Under the pieces are notes generated by a model, which saw nothing but the letters and a program-made list of their open reading frames with translations, was not told the origin of the DNA and made no database searches. Position numbers and translations under genes: made by a program. A stretch of 64,000 nucleotides of DNA from Aurantimonas manganoxydans SI85-9A1 (lineage in GTDB: Bacteria > Pseudomonadota > Alphaproteobacteria > Rhizobiales > Rhizobiaceae), in the NCBI RefSeq assembly GCF_000153465.1, contig NZ_CH672387.1, forward strand, positions 2,705,903 through 2,769,902, in the 5' to 3' direction. Positions 16,531-25,115 of this stretch are shown here, in pieces. Each line of letters opens with the position of its first letter. The stretch's first letter is position 1.

Positions 16531-17697
16531 ATGAATTCGCGGGTCGACATGGATATCGGCGTCGATGTTCAGACGCTGTTCCTGACCAATGCCATGATCC
16601 TCATCGTCATGGGTCTCGCCTTCTATGCGGCCTGGCGCAAGCAGCCGGACGAAACCTACTGGCCGGCCTGGATCGGCGCGAATTTCGTCATCGCGGGATC
16701 GCTGTTTTCCTACATGGCCTTTCCCGGCAACGAGCCGAGCTTCGGCCTGGCGCTGCCGAACAGCCTGCTGGTCCTCGGCTTCGGACTGCGCTGGACGGCG
16801 TCCCGCCTGTTCGCCCGGCGCCGCGTTCCCATGTCGCTGATCGTCGTGCCGACACTCGTCGTTGCGCTCATGTTCGGCCTTCCCGGCTGGATCGACTATC
16901 CTTTGGCCTATTACACCGTGAACGCCATCCTGATGCTGTTCGCCGCCGCGACGGCCTGGGAGTTCTATACCGATCGCGAGACCGGCCTGCCGTCGCGCTA
17001 CGGCCTGCTCATCGCCTACGGCGTCATGGCGCTGTCCTTCGCCGGCCGCATCGTGCAGGGCATCAACGCCCATACCGCGGAGACCGCACATCTGGTCTTC
17101 GACAGCGTGCTGCAGATCCATCTGCTGATCGCGGTGATCCACACCACCGCCAGCGGCGCCTTTGTCCTGTCGGTTGCCTATGAGCGGATGGCCAGGGACC
17201 TGCGCCACGCGGCGATGCATGATGCCCTGACCGGACTTCCCAACCGCCGCGCCTTCGAGCAGCGGCTGGAGAAGGCCCTGCAGGACCGCGGCCACTTCGC
17301 GCTGGTCGTCTTCGATCTCGATCACTTCAAGAGCATCAACGACCGCTACGGCCACGCCGCCGGCGACGAGGCGCTGAGGCGCTGCGCCCTGCTCTGCCCG
17401 TCGGTGCTGCGCCAGCAGGACTTCGTCGCGCGGGTCGGCGGGGAGGAGTTCGCGGCGATCCTGCCCGGTGTCACCCCGACCGAGGCCTTCATGCTGACGG
17501 ACGGGGTACGTTCCACCGTCGCGGCGACGCGGATCGCGGCCGACGACGTCAGCTTCGGGCTGACGCTCAGCGCCGGCATCGCCCATTCGGCCGAAGGCGA
17601 GGCCAGCTTCGACCGGCTGATGCGCGCGGCCGACGCCAATCTCTACCGGGCCAAGAACGGCGGCCGCAATCGCATCGCCGAGACCGCCGCCGCCTGA
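16531..17697 (+). CDS. Membrane diguanylate cyclase (GGDEF)
   Basis: About 388 residues. Six or seven membrane helices (about residues 14-205, MASE-like sensor) precede a GGDEF domain (about 220-385): HDALTGLPNRRAFEQRL, FDLDHFKSINDRYGHAAGDE and the intact active-site motif ARVGGEEFAAIL. It should make cyclic di-GMP. The allosteric RxxD I-site is not at the usual position. ATG at 16531 follows GGTGGGGGGATGG; a GTG at 16483 would add 16 residues. Ends 13 bases before a convergent gene. Confidence 0.92.
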   Translation: MNSRVDMDIGVDVQTLFLTNAMILIVMGLAFYAAWRKQPDETYWPAWIGANFVIAGSLFSYMAFPGNEPSFGLALPNSLLVLGFGLRWTASRLFARRRVPMSLIVVPTLVVALMFGLPGWIDYPLAYYTVNAILMLFAAATAWEFYTDRETGLPSRYGLLIAYGVMALSFAGRIVQGINAHTAETAHLVFDSVLQIHLLIAVIHTTASGAFVLSVAYERMARDLRHAAMHDALTGLPNRRAFEQRLEKALQDRGHFALVVFDLDHFKSINDRYGHAAGDEALRRCALLCPSVLRQQDFVARVGGEEFAAILPGVTPTEAFMLTDGVRSTVAATRIAADDVSFGLTLSAGIAHSAEGEASFDRLMRAADANLYRAKNGGRNRIAETAAA

Positions 17698-17710
17698 CGC
17701 CTCGCCGGCG

Positions 17711-18166
17711 TTACCACCGCCTGGTGCGGGCGATATAAGCCTCCGCCTCGGCGCCGAAGGCCGACCGCAGGGCCGCCTCCTCGCCGCGGATGAAGCGGGC
17801 GGTGATCACGAAGGGAAAGACCAGGGCGATCGCTACGGCCGACAGGGCGCCGATCCAGAACGCGATCCCGACGAGCACCAGCGCCATGCCCGTGTAGATC
17901 GGGTTGCGGTTGATCTTGAACGGGCCCTCGACGATCAGCACCTTCGGCACGTCCCGCGGCTCGATCGAGGTTCGCTTGCGCCGGAACCACAGCGCCGACC
18001 ATGCCGCCAGAACGACGCCGACCACGATCAGCCCGATACCGATCAGCGTCGCAGGCGCCGACACGAAGACGGCGATCGGCAGCACCGACGCGGCGACCAC
18101 CTCGGCGACGAGAAAGCCGGAGGCCCAGACCGGCGGAAGGTCGGGGAAATCGCGCTTCATCGACAT
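17711..18166 (-). CDS. Isoprenylcysteine carboxyl methyltransferase-like membrane protein
   Basis: 151-residue membrane protein of the ICMT/PEMT family. Four hydrophobic segments and the SAM-contacting signature GPFKINRNPIYTGMALVLVG (the RNPxY motif) are clear, followed by FVITARFIRGEEAALRSAFG with the conserved Glu-Glu. Bacterial members methylate unknown small or lipid substrates. Start at the first of two nearby ATGs. Confidence 0.88.
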   Translation of the reverse strand: MSMKRDFPDLPPVWASGFLVAEVVAASVLPIAVFVSAPATLIGIGLIVVGVVLAAWSALWFRRKRTSIEPRDVPKVLIVEGPFKINRNPIYTGMALVLVGIAFWIGALSAVAIALVFPFVITARFIRGEEAALRSAFGAEAEAYIARTRRW

Positions 18167-18317
18167 GGTCGTCTCCGTTGGTTTCGTCGCCGGCCCCGCA
18201 TATGGGGGGCTACGCGGCCGGGCACGAGGCCCTGCGGCCCCGCGTCGGCAGGCAGGGTCTTGCGGGTCGGTTCCAGCGTTGGGTTCAAGATTGGGCGCCC
18301 GGCGGGCGCCGGACCGG

Positions 18318-19322
18318 TCAGGCGGCGCGCGAGCGCAGCGGGTTCTGCATGGTCGAGCTGAACATCCGATAGGCGTTCCGGCCGGACGCCTTGGCGGCGT
18401 AGAGAGCAGAATCGGCGCGGCAGAACAGCGTGTCCGGCGCCATCCCGGCTTCGGCCATGGCGATGCCGACCGAGGCGCCGAGATCGGACGCCGTGCCGTC
18501 GGCGGCAGGACCGTTGAGGAGATCGACGATGGTCGCGGCCAGGGTTTCGACGGCAACGGCATCGCGGTGGCTGCCGAGCAGCACGGCGAACTCGTCGCCG
18601 CCGATACGGGCGACCAGCTCGGCGTCGTCGCAAACCTGCCGCAGCCGGGTCGCCGTCGCTTTCAGGCAAACGTCGCCGAAGGCGTGCCCATAGGTGTCGT
18701 TGATCGCCTTGAAGCCGTCGAGATCGATCAGGAGCAGCGCGCCGACGGGACGCTTGCCGGCCGTGGTGCCTTCCAGGTCGGCCAGCCGGGTCTGGAACTG
18801 GCTGCGATTGGCGAGACCCGTCATCACGTCATATTCTGCCAGATAGCGCATCTTGTCGGCCAGCAGCTTCTCTTCGGTGATGTCCTGCTTGAACCCGAAG
18901 ATGCGGACCGGCTCGCCGTTCTCGCACTCCACCGAGGCGGTGATGCGGATCCAGCGCTGGCGACCGGTGGCCGTGGTGATTTCCACGTCGAGGCCGAAAC
19001 CGCCGCGCGTGGCGATCGCCTCGTTGCGGATCTTCTCCAGGGTCCGCCGGGATTCTTCCGGATAGCATTTGAGGATCGTCTTGCGGTCGAGCGGCGCGCC
19101 CCGAGGCAATTCGTAGAGATCGTAGACGACGTCGGTCCAGCGCAGCGTGTTCTGCGGCAAGGCGCATTCCCACACCCCCATCCGCGCGGCCTCGGACGCC
19201 CGGTCGAAGATCTTGGTCATGTGCGCAAGCTGGGTGTTCTTCTGGCGCAACAGGCGCGAGGTGGCCTCCAGCGCCGCCGACAGGCGGGCAATGCGCGCGG
19301 TATTATTCGTCCGGAAGATCAT
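18318..19322 (-). CDS. PAS-GGDEF diguanylate cyclase
   Basis: 334-residue soluble protein: short coiled coil (about 8-40), a PAS/PAC domain (about 40-160; ARMGVWECALPQNTLRWTD and VRIFGFKQDITEEK), and a GGDEF domain (170-325) with YDVMTGLANRSQFQTRL, LIDLDGFKAINDTYGHAFGD and the intact ARIGGDEFAVLL. It is the second cyclic di-GMP synthase candidate within 3 kb. The unexpectedly long upstream frame is not used; coding character starts at the ATG at 19322. Confidence 0.92.
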   Translation of the reverse strand: MIFRTNNTARIARLSAALEATSRLLRQKNTQLAHMTKIFDRASEAARMGVWECALPQNTLRWTDVVYDLYELPRGAPLDRKTILKCYPEESRRTLEKIRNEAIATRGGFGLDVEITTATGRQRWIRITASVECENGEPVRIFGFKQDITEEKLLADKMRYLAEYDVMTGLANRSQFQTRLADLEGTTAGKRPVGALLLIDLDGFKAINDTYGHAFGDVCLKATATRLRQVCDDAELVARIGGDEFAVLLGSHRDAVAVETLAATIVDLLNGPAADGTASDLGASVGIAMAEAGMAPDTLFCRADSALYAAKASGRNAYRMFSSTMQNPLRSRAA

Positions 19323-19533
19323 CGCTGGCCGGCTCCGTCCCGACCCGGCCGAAAGGCCACCTGGCGGCCCGACGCGACGCACGGCGCGGTGACGGAAGCA
19401 ACGGCTTCGGCGCTTGGCGGGCTCGGCACGACAGTCGGCATGGCGGGTCACGGTTCCTCGGTCGCGATCACCCGACATTCTTAGGCGGCTACGACTTAAG
19501 ATTTCCCTTGCGCCGGCCGTCTTGATCGATCGG

Positions 19534-20838
19534 TCAATCCGCCATGGTTTCCAGACTGGCGTAGCTCTCGGCCGCGTCGCCCTCGTCGAACGGGGTTTCC
19601 ACCTCGACAAAGGTGTCGGGATAGAAGCCGTTGAAGCGGGTGCGCAGCGACAGGGAATAGGCCCCGATATGGCCGATCTCGATCCAGTCGCCGGTATCGA
19701 CGGTCTCTGGCAGCCAGAACGGCCGCGACAGGATGTCGACGCTGTCGCAGGTCGCGCCGCAGACCTTGAAGGCCTGGATGTTCGCCGGGTCGCCATTGCG
19801 GCTCTGGCGGGCCGGATCGGGGATGAAGCGCGCCGGCAGGGTGATCTTGCCGGTCCACGAATCCGACAGCGACGCCCAGATGCCGTCGTTGATGTAGAGC
19901 CGCTTGCCCTTGCGCAGCAGCACCCGCACGATCAGCGAGAAGGCCCGCGCGACGACCACCCGGCCCGGCTCGGCGACCATCGGCATGTCCGAAAAGCCCC
20001 ATTCCTCCATGTCGGCGGTCAGCCGCGTCATGATCGCGCCGAAGCCGGGCATCTCCTTCTTGCGGCGGCGCGGATCGTGGCCGTACTCGGCCGGAAAGCC
20101 GCCGCCGACATCGATGCCGGCCAGCGGCACGTCGGCCCGGTTGCGCACCCAGTCGGCCGAGGCGAGCGCCCGCTCGTAGGTGTCCGGGTCCTCGATCTGC
20201 GAGCCGACATGGAAGCAGATGCCGACCTTGAAGCCGATCCGGTGGCAGCGCTGCAGGAGCTCCACCGCATGGGCCGGCGCCGCGCCGAACTTCTTGGACA
20301 GCTCATAGGCGGCGCTGCCCTTGGTCTGGATGCGGATGAACAGGGTGATCTTGCCCGGATCGAGATCGAGCGCCCGCACGACGCGCAGGATCTTCACCAC
20401 CTCGTCCTCGTGGTCGAGGGACATCACCCGGATGCCGTAGGTCTCCAAGGCCAGGCGGATGTCGGACTGGGCCTTCACCGGGTGCATGTAGAGCATCTCG
20501 GCATCCGGCTGGGCGGCGCGCACCGCCTCGAACTCGCCGGGGGAGGCCACGTCGAAGATGCGCACGCCGGCCCGGCTCAGCGTCTCCAGCACCATCGGCT
20601 CGCCATTGGTCTTCACCGCATAGGCGGTGTCGCCGGGAAACGCCGCCATGAAGCGCTCCGCATCGGCGGTCAGGACGGCGGGACGGAAGCAGTAGACCGG
20701 CACGTCGGGCCGAAGCGTCAGGGCGGCATCCTTGGCGGACTTGAAGGTCTGCAACAGGCGGTTCTCCACGGGTGACACTCGGGTCACGAAACGGCTCGGA
20801 CGAACTGCGAATGGGGAATCACCCGCACTACCCGTCAT
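19534..20838 (-). CDS. PLP-dependent ornithine/lysine/arginine decarboxylase family (fold type III)
   Basis: Group IV decarboxylase of polyamine or related metabolism. Landmarks are TAYAVKTNGEP (Schiff-base Lys), FHVGSQ, IDVGGGFPAEYG (phosphate loop), VAEPGRVVVA, INDGIWASLSD and CGATCDSVDIL (catalytic Cys and Asp). Ornithine and diaminopimelate decarboxylases share these; the length and CGATCDS favour ornithine or a carboxynorspermidine-like substrate over DAP. Conservation starts at about SPVENRLLQTFKSA, some 20 residues after the ATG used; GTG codons nearer that point are alternatives. Confidence 0.88.
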   Translation of the reverse strand: MTGSAGDSPFAVRPSRFVTRVSPVENRLLQTFKSAKDAALTLRPDVPVYCFRPAVLTADAERFMAAFPGDTAYAVKTNGEPMVLETLSRAGVRIFDVASPGEFEAVRAAQPDAEMLYMHPVKAQSDIRLALETYGIRVMSLDHEDEVVKILRVVRALDLDPGKITLFIRIQTKGSAAYELSKKFGAAPAHAVELLQRCHRIGFKVGICFHVGSQIEDPDTYERALASADWVRNRADVPLAGIDVGGGFPAEYGHDPRRRKKEMPGFGAIMTRLTADMEEWGFSDMPMVAEPGRVVVARAFSLIVRVLLRKGKRLYINDGIWASLSDSWTGKITLPARFIPDPARQSRNGDPANIQAFKVCGATCDSVDILSRPFWLPETVDTGDWIEIGHIGAYSLSLRTRFNGFYPDTFVEVETPFDEGDAAESYASLETMAD

Positions 20839-21023
20839 CGCGGCGCAACTAGAGCATGGATCGGCGTTGTCAGCGCCCCTGCCCGCGGCCCGCCTGCGGA
20901 TCGGCCCCAAGACCCGGCAATTCCGGCGGCGGAAAGCCGGCTCGCGTGCCGCCCGCAGGAGCCGCTTGTCCGACAGCCGGACAGCGCTCTAAACAGGGAC
21001 ACCCGCCAACAGGAACCATCGCC

Positions 21024-22292
21024 ATGTCCGCCGCCCCGCTTCGCCTGACCGACATCGTCCGTGACATCGAGGCCGGGCGCACGACGCCGCAGGCGGTGCT
21101 GGCCGCCACCAACGAGCGGATCGACGCGGGCGACGGCGCGCTCGGCGTGTTCACCCACCGCGCGCCGGAGACCTCTCGCGCCGAGGCGGCGGCGGCCAAA
21201 GGTCCGCTGGCCGGCGTGCCCTTCGGCGCCAAGGACGTCTTCGACAGTTTCGACATGCCGACCGAACACGGCTCGGCGATCTATCGCGGCCACCAGCCGG
21301 CGGCCGATGCCCCGGTCATCGCGCTGGCGCGGGCCCAGGGCGCGGCCATCGTCGGCAAGACCGCGACGACCGAATTCGCCTCGCTCGATCCGACCCCGAC
21401 CCGCAATCCGCACAATCCGGACCACACGCCGGGCGGCTCCTCCTCCGGCTCGGCGGCGGGCGTTGCCGCCGGCTACCTGGCTGGCGCCTGCGGCACCCAG
21501 ACCGGCGGCTCGGTCATCCGCCCCGCCTCCTTCTGCGGCGTCGCCGGATACAAGCCGAGCTTCCGGCTGTTTCCGACGGTCGGCGTGAAGACCTATTCCT
21601 GGTCGCTCGACACGGTCGGATTCTTCGCCGCCACGGTGCCCGACGTCGCGCTGCTGGCCGCGCTGATCAGCGGCCGGCCGCTGGCCGACACGCCGCCCGC
21701 CGATGCGTCGGGGCTGACCATCGGCCTCTACCGTTCGGCCGTCGACGACCTGCTCGAACCCGACATGGCCGCCGCCTGGGACACGGCCGCCCGCGCCATC
21801 GAGGCGGCCGGGGCGAAGCTGATCGAGATTGCCGAGCCGGCCTCGCTGTCGGCGGCCCGCGAGATCCACGCGCCGCTGCAGAATTTCGAGGCGGCGCAGG
21901 CGCTGTTCCACGAGCGCACCCGGCACCGCGCCCTGATGGGCCCGAAAGTGCTGGAACAGCTCGACCATGGCGCGAGCGTGACTCCGGAGGAATACGACGA
22001 CGCGCGGCGCACGGCCCGGATCGGCCGCAAGGCGGCGACCACCCTGTTCGAGAATGCCGACGCGCTGCTGGTGCCGTCGGCCATCGGCGCGGCGCCCTAC
22101 AGCCTCGGCTCGACCGGCGACGCCATGTTCAACAAGCTCTGGACGATCACCGGCAATCCCTGCGTCAATGTCCCCGGCCTGCACGCCGCCAACGGCCTGC
22201 CGGTGGGCCTGACCATCGTCACCCGTTTCGGCCGCGACGCACGGGCGCTCGCCATCGCCGCCATGCTGGAACAGCGGCTCGCGGTGGACTGA
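21024..22292 (+). CDS. Amidase signature enzyme
   Basis: 422-residue amidohydrolase. The Ser-cisSer-Lys triad can be placed: Lys in GVPFGAKDVFD, the cis-Ser in HTPGGSSSGSAAGVAAG, and the nucleophile Ser in GTQTGGSVIRPASFCG. The C-terminus has NPCVNVPGLHAANGLPVGLT, the usual substrate-pocket end. Substrate cannot be read (family includes indoleacetamide hydrolases, urea amidolyase parts and GatA). It lacks a GatC partner, so GatA is excluded. Start chosen at ATG 21024; ACAGGAACC precedes it. Divergent from the decarboxylase. Confidence 0.9.
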   Translation: MSAAPLRLTDIVRDIEAGRTTPQAVLAATNERIDAGDGALGVFTHRAPETSRAEAAAAKGPLAGVPFGAKDVFDSFDMPTEHGSAIYRGHQPAADAPVIALARAQGAAIVGKTATTEFASLDPTPTRNPHNPDHTPGGSSSGSAAGVAAGYLAGACGTQTGGSVIRPASFCGVAGYKPSFRLFPTVGVKTYSWSLDTVGFFAATVPDVALLAALISGRPLADTPPADASGLTIGLYRSAVDDLLEPDMAAAWDTAARAIEAAGAKLIEIAEPASLSAAREIHAPLQNFEAAQALFHERTRHRALMGPKVLEQLDHGASVTPEEYDDARRTARIGRKAATTLFENADALLVPSAIGAAPYSLGSTGDAMFNKLWTITGNPCVNVPGLHAANGLPVGLTIVTRFGRDARALAIAAMLEQRLAVD

Positions 22293-22382
22293 GCGTCGTC
22301 GCGCCGCTTTTCCACCACAATTGCTGGAACCGAACCGACCTCCCCCCGTTGAGACCCCGCCTGTCAACGAGGGGAACAAGCA

Positions 22383-22481
22383 ATGCGGATCGAAACTCTG
22401 GTCACCGTCTTCGGCACGGTCGTCTTCTTTGGAATGCTGGGCGGCATTACCACCGTCGGCGCGATCGTCCTCTTCCCCTGA
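22383..22481 (+). CDS. Small single-span membrane peptide (32 aa)
   Basis: MRIETLVTVFGT... to ...GAIVLFP, 32 residues with one strongly hydrophobic Gly/Thr/Val-rich helix covering most of its length. A strong Shine-Dalgarno (CGAGGGGAAC) lies at correct distance before the ATG. No family known to me. The frame is short, so chance cannot be excluded, but the ribosome site, hydrophobicity and the similar peptide at 22856 favour it. Confidence 0.5.
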   Translation: MRIETLVTVFGTVVFFGMLGGITTVGAIVLFP

Positions 22482-22855
22482 TCGCCGCGACGCCGCTCCC
22501 TGGCGGCGTCCACGATCGGGTCCATTCCCAAATTCGGCAGCTTCGCCACATTTGCCCCGCTTCGGGGTCGCGTGCCGTTTCGCTCCGTCGCCTGGCCACG
22601 ACGGGCGCCAATCGCCTGATCACGCTGACTTTCCTGCTGCGTAGACCCTTCAGAGAGAGCCCGGTCCTGCCGCACGCGGCAGCTCGCGTTCCCGCCATTG
22701 TCCCAAAAAAACACAGGCCGGATGGCGCAGTGCATCGCCGCGCTCACAGGGGCTGCGCGAATTTGGCACGCCGTCCTTCCGCAGTGCAGCGACGAATTCG
22801 CATTTACGCACTGTGTCACGCCGTTACTCTTCGTGTGTCCGTGAACGAGGAGGCA
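22482..22855. other. Intergenic region between two small peptides
   Basis: 374 bases without an identifiable gene. Just after the first peptide there is a hairpin GACGCCG (22489-22495) / CGGCGTC (22504-22510), without a T-tract. A second hairpin TGCCGC-AC-GCGGCA occurs near 22670-22683, and a run of seven A near 22706. No family of RNA recognised. Confidence 0.45.
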
Positions 22856-22948
22856 ATGCAAATGGAACTGACGCGTCCGCTGAATTTGCTGATGATCTGT
22901 GCCGCGTTTGCATTCGTCGGAGCCATGGTGATCGGCGTCGTGCCCTGA
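22856..22948 (+). CDS. Small single-span membrane peptide (30 aa)
   Basis: 30 residues (28 if the second Met is used), starting MQMELTRPLNLLMICAAFAF. It has a short polar start, then one Ala/Val-rich membrane helix, and ends in VVP. A near-perfect Shine-Dalgarno, ACGAGGAGGCA, precedes the ATG. An intrinsic terminator follows 43 bases after the stop, making this a self-contained tiny transcription unit. I recognise no family. Confidence 0.6.
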   Translation: MQMELTRPLNLLMICAAFAFVGAMVIGVVP

Positions 22949-22990
22949 TCCCATCCGTCCGACGGGCGCCTGACGGTGCCCCATCGACAA

Positions 22991-23017
22991 AAAAGCCGGG
23001 GTCCTGCCCCGGCTTTT
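22991..23017. terminator. Bidirectional intrinsic terminator
   Basis: AAAAGCCGGGG (22991-23001) pairs perfectly with CCCCGGCTTTT (23007-23017), loop TCCTG. The A-run on one side and T-run on the other let it stop transcription from both the small peptide gene and metF, which converge here. Confidence 0.88.
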
Positions 23018-23052
23018 CTCGTTTCGGTCGATGCCTTTCGCTCGCGGCCGGC

Positions 23053-23964
23053 TCAGGCCGCGGCGGCCTCGCTCTTCGGGGCGGCGGCCGTTCCGGCCCG
23101 CATGCCGAGGATGTGGCAGATCGAATAGACAAGGTCGGCCCGGTTCATCGTGTAGAAATGGAAGTCCGACAGGCCGCGCTTCTGCAGGTCCAGCACCTGC
23201 TCGGCACAGACCGCCGCCGCCACGTGACTGCGGGTCTGCGGGTCTTCCTCCAGCCCGTCGAAGCGTTCGGCCAGCCAGGACGGGATCTTGGCGCCGGTGG
23301 CGTTGGAGAAGCGTGCGACCTTGACGAAGTCGTGGATCGGCACGATGCCCGGCACGATCGGAATGTAGATGCCAGCCCGGCGCACCCGCTCGACGTAACG
23401 CTCGAAGACGTCGTTGTCGAAGAAGAACTGGGTGATCGCGCGGGTCGCGCCATTGTCGACCTTGCGCTTCAACAGGTCGATGTCGGTGGCGAAATCCGGG
23501 CTCTCCGGATGCTTCTCGGGATAGGCCGCGACGGAGATCTCGAAATCGGCGAAGGCCTTCAGCCCGGCGACCAGCTCGACGGCGTTGCGATAGCCGTCCT
23601 CGCGCGGGACATATTTGCCGCCGACGCCGTTCTGCCCGTCGCCGCGCAACGCCACGAAATGGCGCACGCCGGTCTCCCAGTACTGGCGCACCACCTCGTC
23701 GACCTCTTCCCGGGAGGCATCGACGCAGGTCAGATGCGCGGCCGGGGTCAGCGTGGTCTCCTTGAGGATCCGCTCGATCGTCTGGTGGGTGCGCTCGCGG
23801 GTCGAGCCGCCGGCGCCGTAGGTCACCGAGACGAAGCTGGGGCCGAGTGGCGCCAGACGCTCGATCGAGCGCCAGAGGTTCTCTTCCATCTTCTCTGTCT
23901 TCGGCGGGAAGAACTCGAAGGATACGCGAAGTCCGGAACCGGCAAGCGGCGGGGTCTGGCTCAT
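23053..23964 (-). CDS. metF: Methylenetetrahydrofolate reductase MetF
   Basis: 303-residue FAD enzyme reducing 5,10-methylene-THF to 5-methyl-THF for methionine synthesis. Signatures: VSFEFFPPKTEKMEENLW, FVSVTYGAGGSTRERT, HLTCVDASREEV, HFVALRGDG, AAYPEKHPESP, ITQFFFDNDVFERYV and PGIVPIHDF. Length and order are those of the E. coli-type enzyme. It starts 14 bases after the ArsR/methyltransferase gene and surely shares its transcript; the palindrome at 25012 is the probable control point. Confidence 0.97.
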   Translation of the reverse strand: MSQTPPLAGSGLRVSFEFFPPKTEKMEENLWRSIERLAPLGPSFVSVTYGAGGSTRERTHQTIERILKETTLTPAAHLTCVDASREEVDEVVRQYWETGVRHFVALRGDGQNGVGGKYVPREDGYRNAVELVAGLKAFADFEISVAAYPEKHPESPDFATDIDLLKRKVDNGATRAITQFFFDNDVFERYVERVRRAGIYIPIVPGIVPIHDFVKVARFSNATGAKIPSWLAERFDGLEEDPQTRSHVAAAVCAEQVLDLQKRGLSDFHFYTMNRADLVYSICHILGMRAGTAAAPKSEAAAA

Positions 23965-23978
23965 GACGGGGCTCTCTA

Positions 23979-24992
23979 TCAGCTGACGAGGGTTGTGCGG
24001 TTCGGGCTGTCGCCTGCCACAAGCAGGCGGGGGTCCCGGGCGATGCAGATGGTCACGGTGAGTTCGCCGGTCTCGTCTCCGCTGGAGACGAGATGGTCGA
24101 GGGACACCAGTTCGAGGCCGGCATCGTCCAGATAGCCGGCCAGCGTGTCGTCGGAGAAGCCGAGGCGCAGATGCGCATGCTCGGCGCGCAGGAACTCCAG
24201 CTCGTGCGGCGCGAAATCGATGATCGCCAGGCGGCCGCCCGGCGCGACGGCCCGGGCCGCCTCGGCCACGGCGGCCTGCGGGTCCTCCAGATAGTGCAGC
24301 ACCTGATGAATGGTGACGAGGTCGTAGGCCTGACGCTCGACCGGCAGGTGATAGGCCTCGCCCTGGCGCACGACGGCATTGCCGATCCCGGCGCTGTCGA
24401 GCTTGGCCCGGGCGATCGCCAGCATCTCGCGCGAGGCGTCGATGCCGACGGCGCGCTCGCAGCGCGGCGCCAGCACCTCCAGCATGCGGCCGGTGCCGGT
24501 GCCCACGTCGAGCAGCGTGCCGATGCGCTTGTTGCCGAGCGCGGCCAGAAGCGCCTGCTCGACTTCCGCGTCCGAGGCATGCAGCGCCCGGATCGTGTCC
24601 CAGCTTCCGGCATTGCGGGCGAAATAGTCGGCGGCGCGGCGGGCGCGCTCCACCCGGACCGCGTCCAGCCGCTCGCTGTCGCGCTCGACCACCGGATCGG
24701 CCTCGTCGGCCCAGTTCAGAACAGCATGGACGAGACCGGAGACGCTGGCCTCCTCCGACAAGCGGAAATAGGCCCAGGCGCCTTCCTGATAGCGGGTCAG
24801 CACGCCCGACTCGACCAGCAGCTTCAGGTGCCGCGAGATGCGTGGCTGCGACTGGCCGAGAATCGCGGTAAGGTCGCTGACCGTCAGATCGCTTCGTGCC
24901 AGAAGCAGGACGAGCCGCAGGCGCGTCGGCTCGGCGACCGCCTTGAGGGCATCGACCAGTCGGCCGAAGGAGAGCTTCTGAATGTCCAGCAT
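23979..24992 (-). CDS. ArsR-family regulator fused to SAM-methyltransferase-like domain (SahR-like)
   Basis: 337 residues. Residues ~1-100 are an ArsR winged helix (LVDALKAVAEPTRLRLVLLL, QSQPRISRHLKLLVESGVL). Residues ~125-320 form a class I methyltransferase fold with SAM motif LLDVGTGTGRMLEVL and GGRLAIIDFAPHELEF. It lies in front of metF. From memory, such fusions are SahR, sensing S-adenosylhomocysteine to control the methionine cycle; the methyltransferase-like domain would then be a ligand sensor. Lack of the ArsR metal-binding Cys pair fits that. The upstream 16-bp palindrome is its probable operator. Confidence 0.85.
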   Translation of the reverse strand: MLDIQKLSFGRLVDALKAVAEPTRLRLVLLLARSDLTVSDLTAILGQSQPRISRHLKLLVESGVLTRYQEGAWAYFRLSEEASVSGLVHAVLNWADEADPVVERDSERLDAVRVERARRAADYFARNAGSWDTIRALHASDAEVEQALLAALGNKRIGTLLDVGTGTGRMLEVLAPRCERAVGIDASREMLAIARAKLDSAGIGNAVVRQGEAYHLPVERQAYDLVTIHQVLHYLEDPQAAVAEAARAVAPGGRLAIIDFAPHELEFLRAEHAHLRLGFSDDTLAGYLDDAGLELVSLDHLVSSGDETGELTVTICIARDPRLLVAGDSPNRTTLVS

Positions 24993-25011
24993 GTTCCGTC
25001 CCGATTTCGAT

Positions 25012-25027
25012 ATAAAGATATCTTTAT
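25012..25027. promoter_or_regulatory. 16-bp perfect palindrome, probable SahR-type operator
   Basis: ATAAAGATATCTTTAT is exactly self-complementary, in otherwise GC-rich DNA, 20 bases upstream of the ArsR/methyltransferase start. Its position suits autoregulation of the regulator-metF operon. It is also about 90 bases upstream of the divergent trmO-like gene. Confidence 0.75.
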
Positions 25028-25115
25028 GTGAAAATACGGACCGATGCAAGCGATACCATGCGCCGCTGACGACTGGCCGGAGCCACCGCCCCGCCGCCAT
25101 GGCCGTCGCAGCGCC

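Noticed and set aside
24993-25115. SAM or SAH riboswitch before the methionine regulator
   Set aside because: The leader is too short for such an aptamer and the palindrome explains control better.
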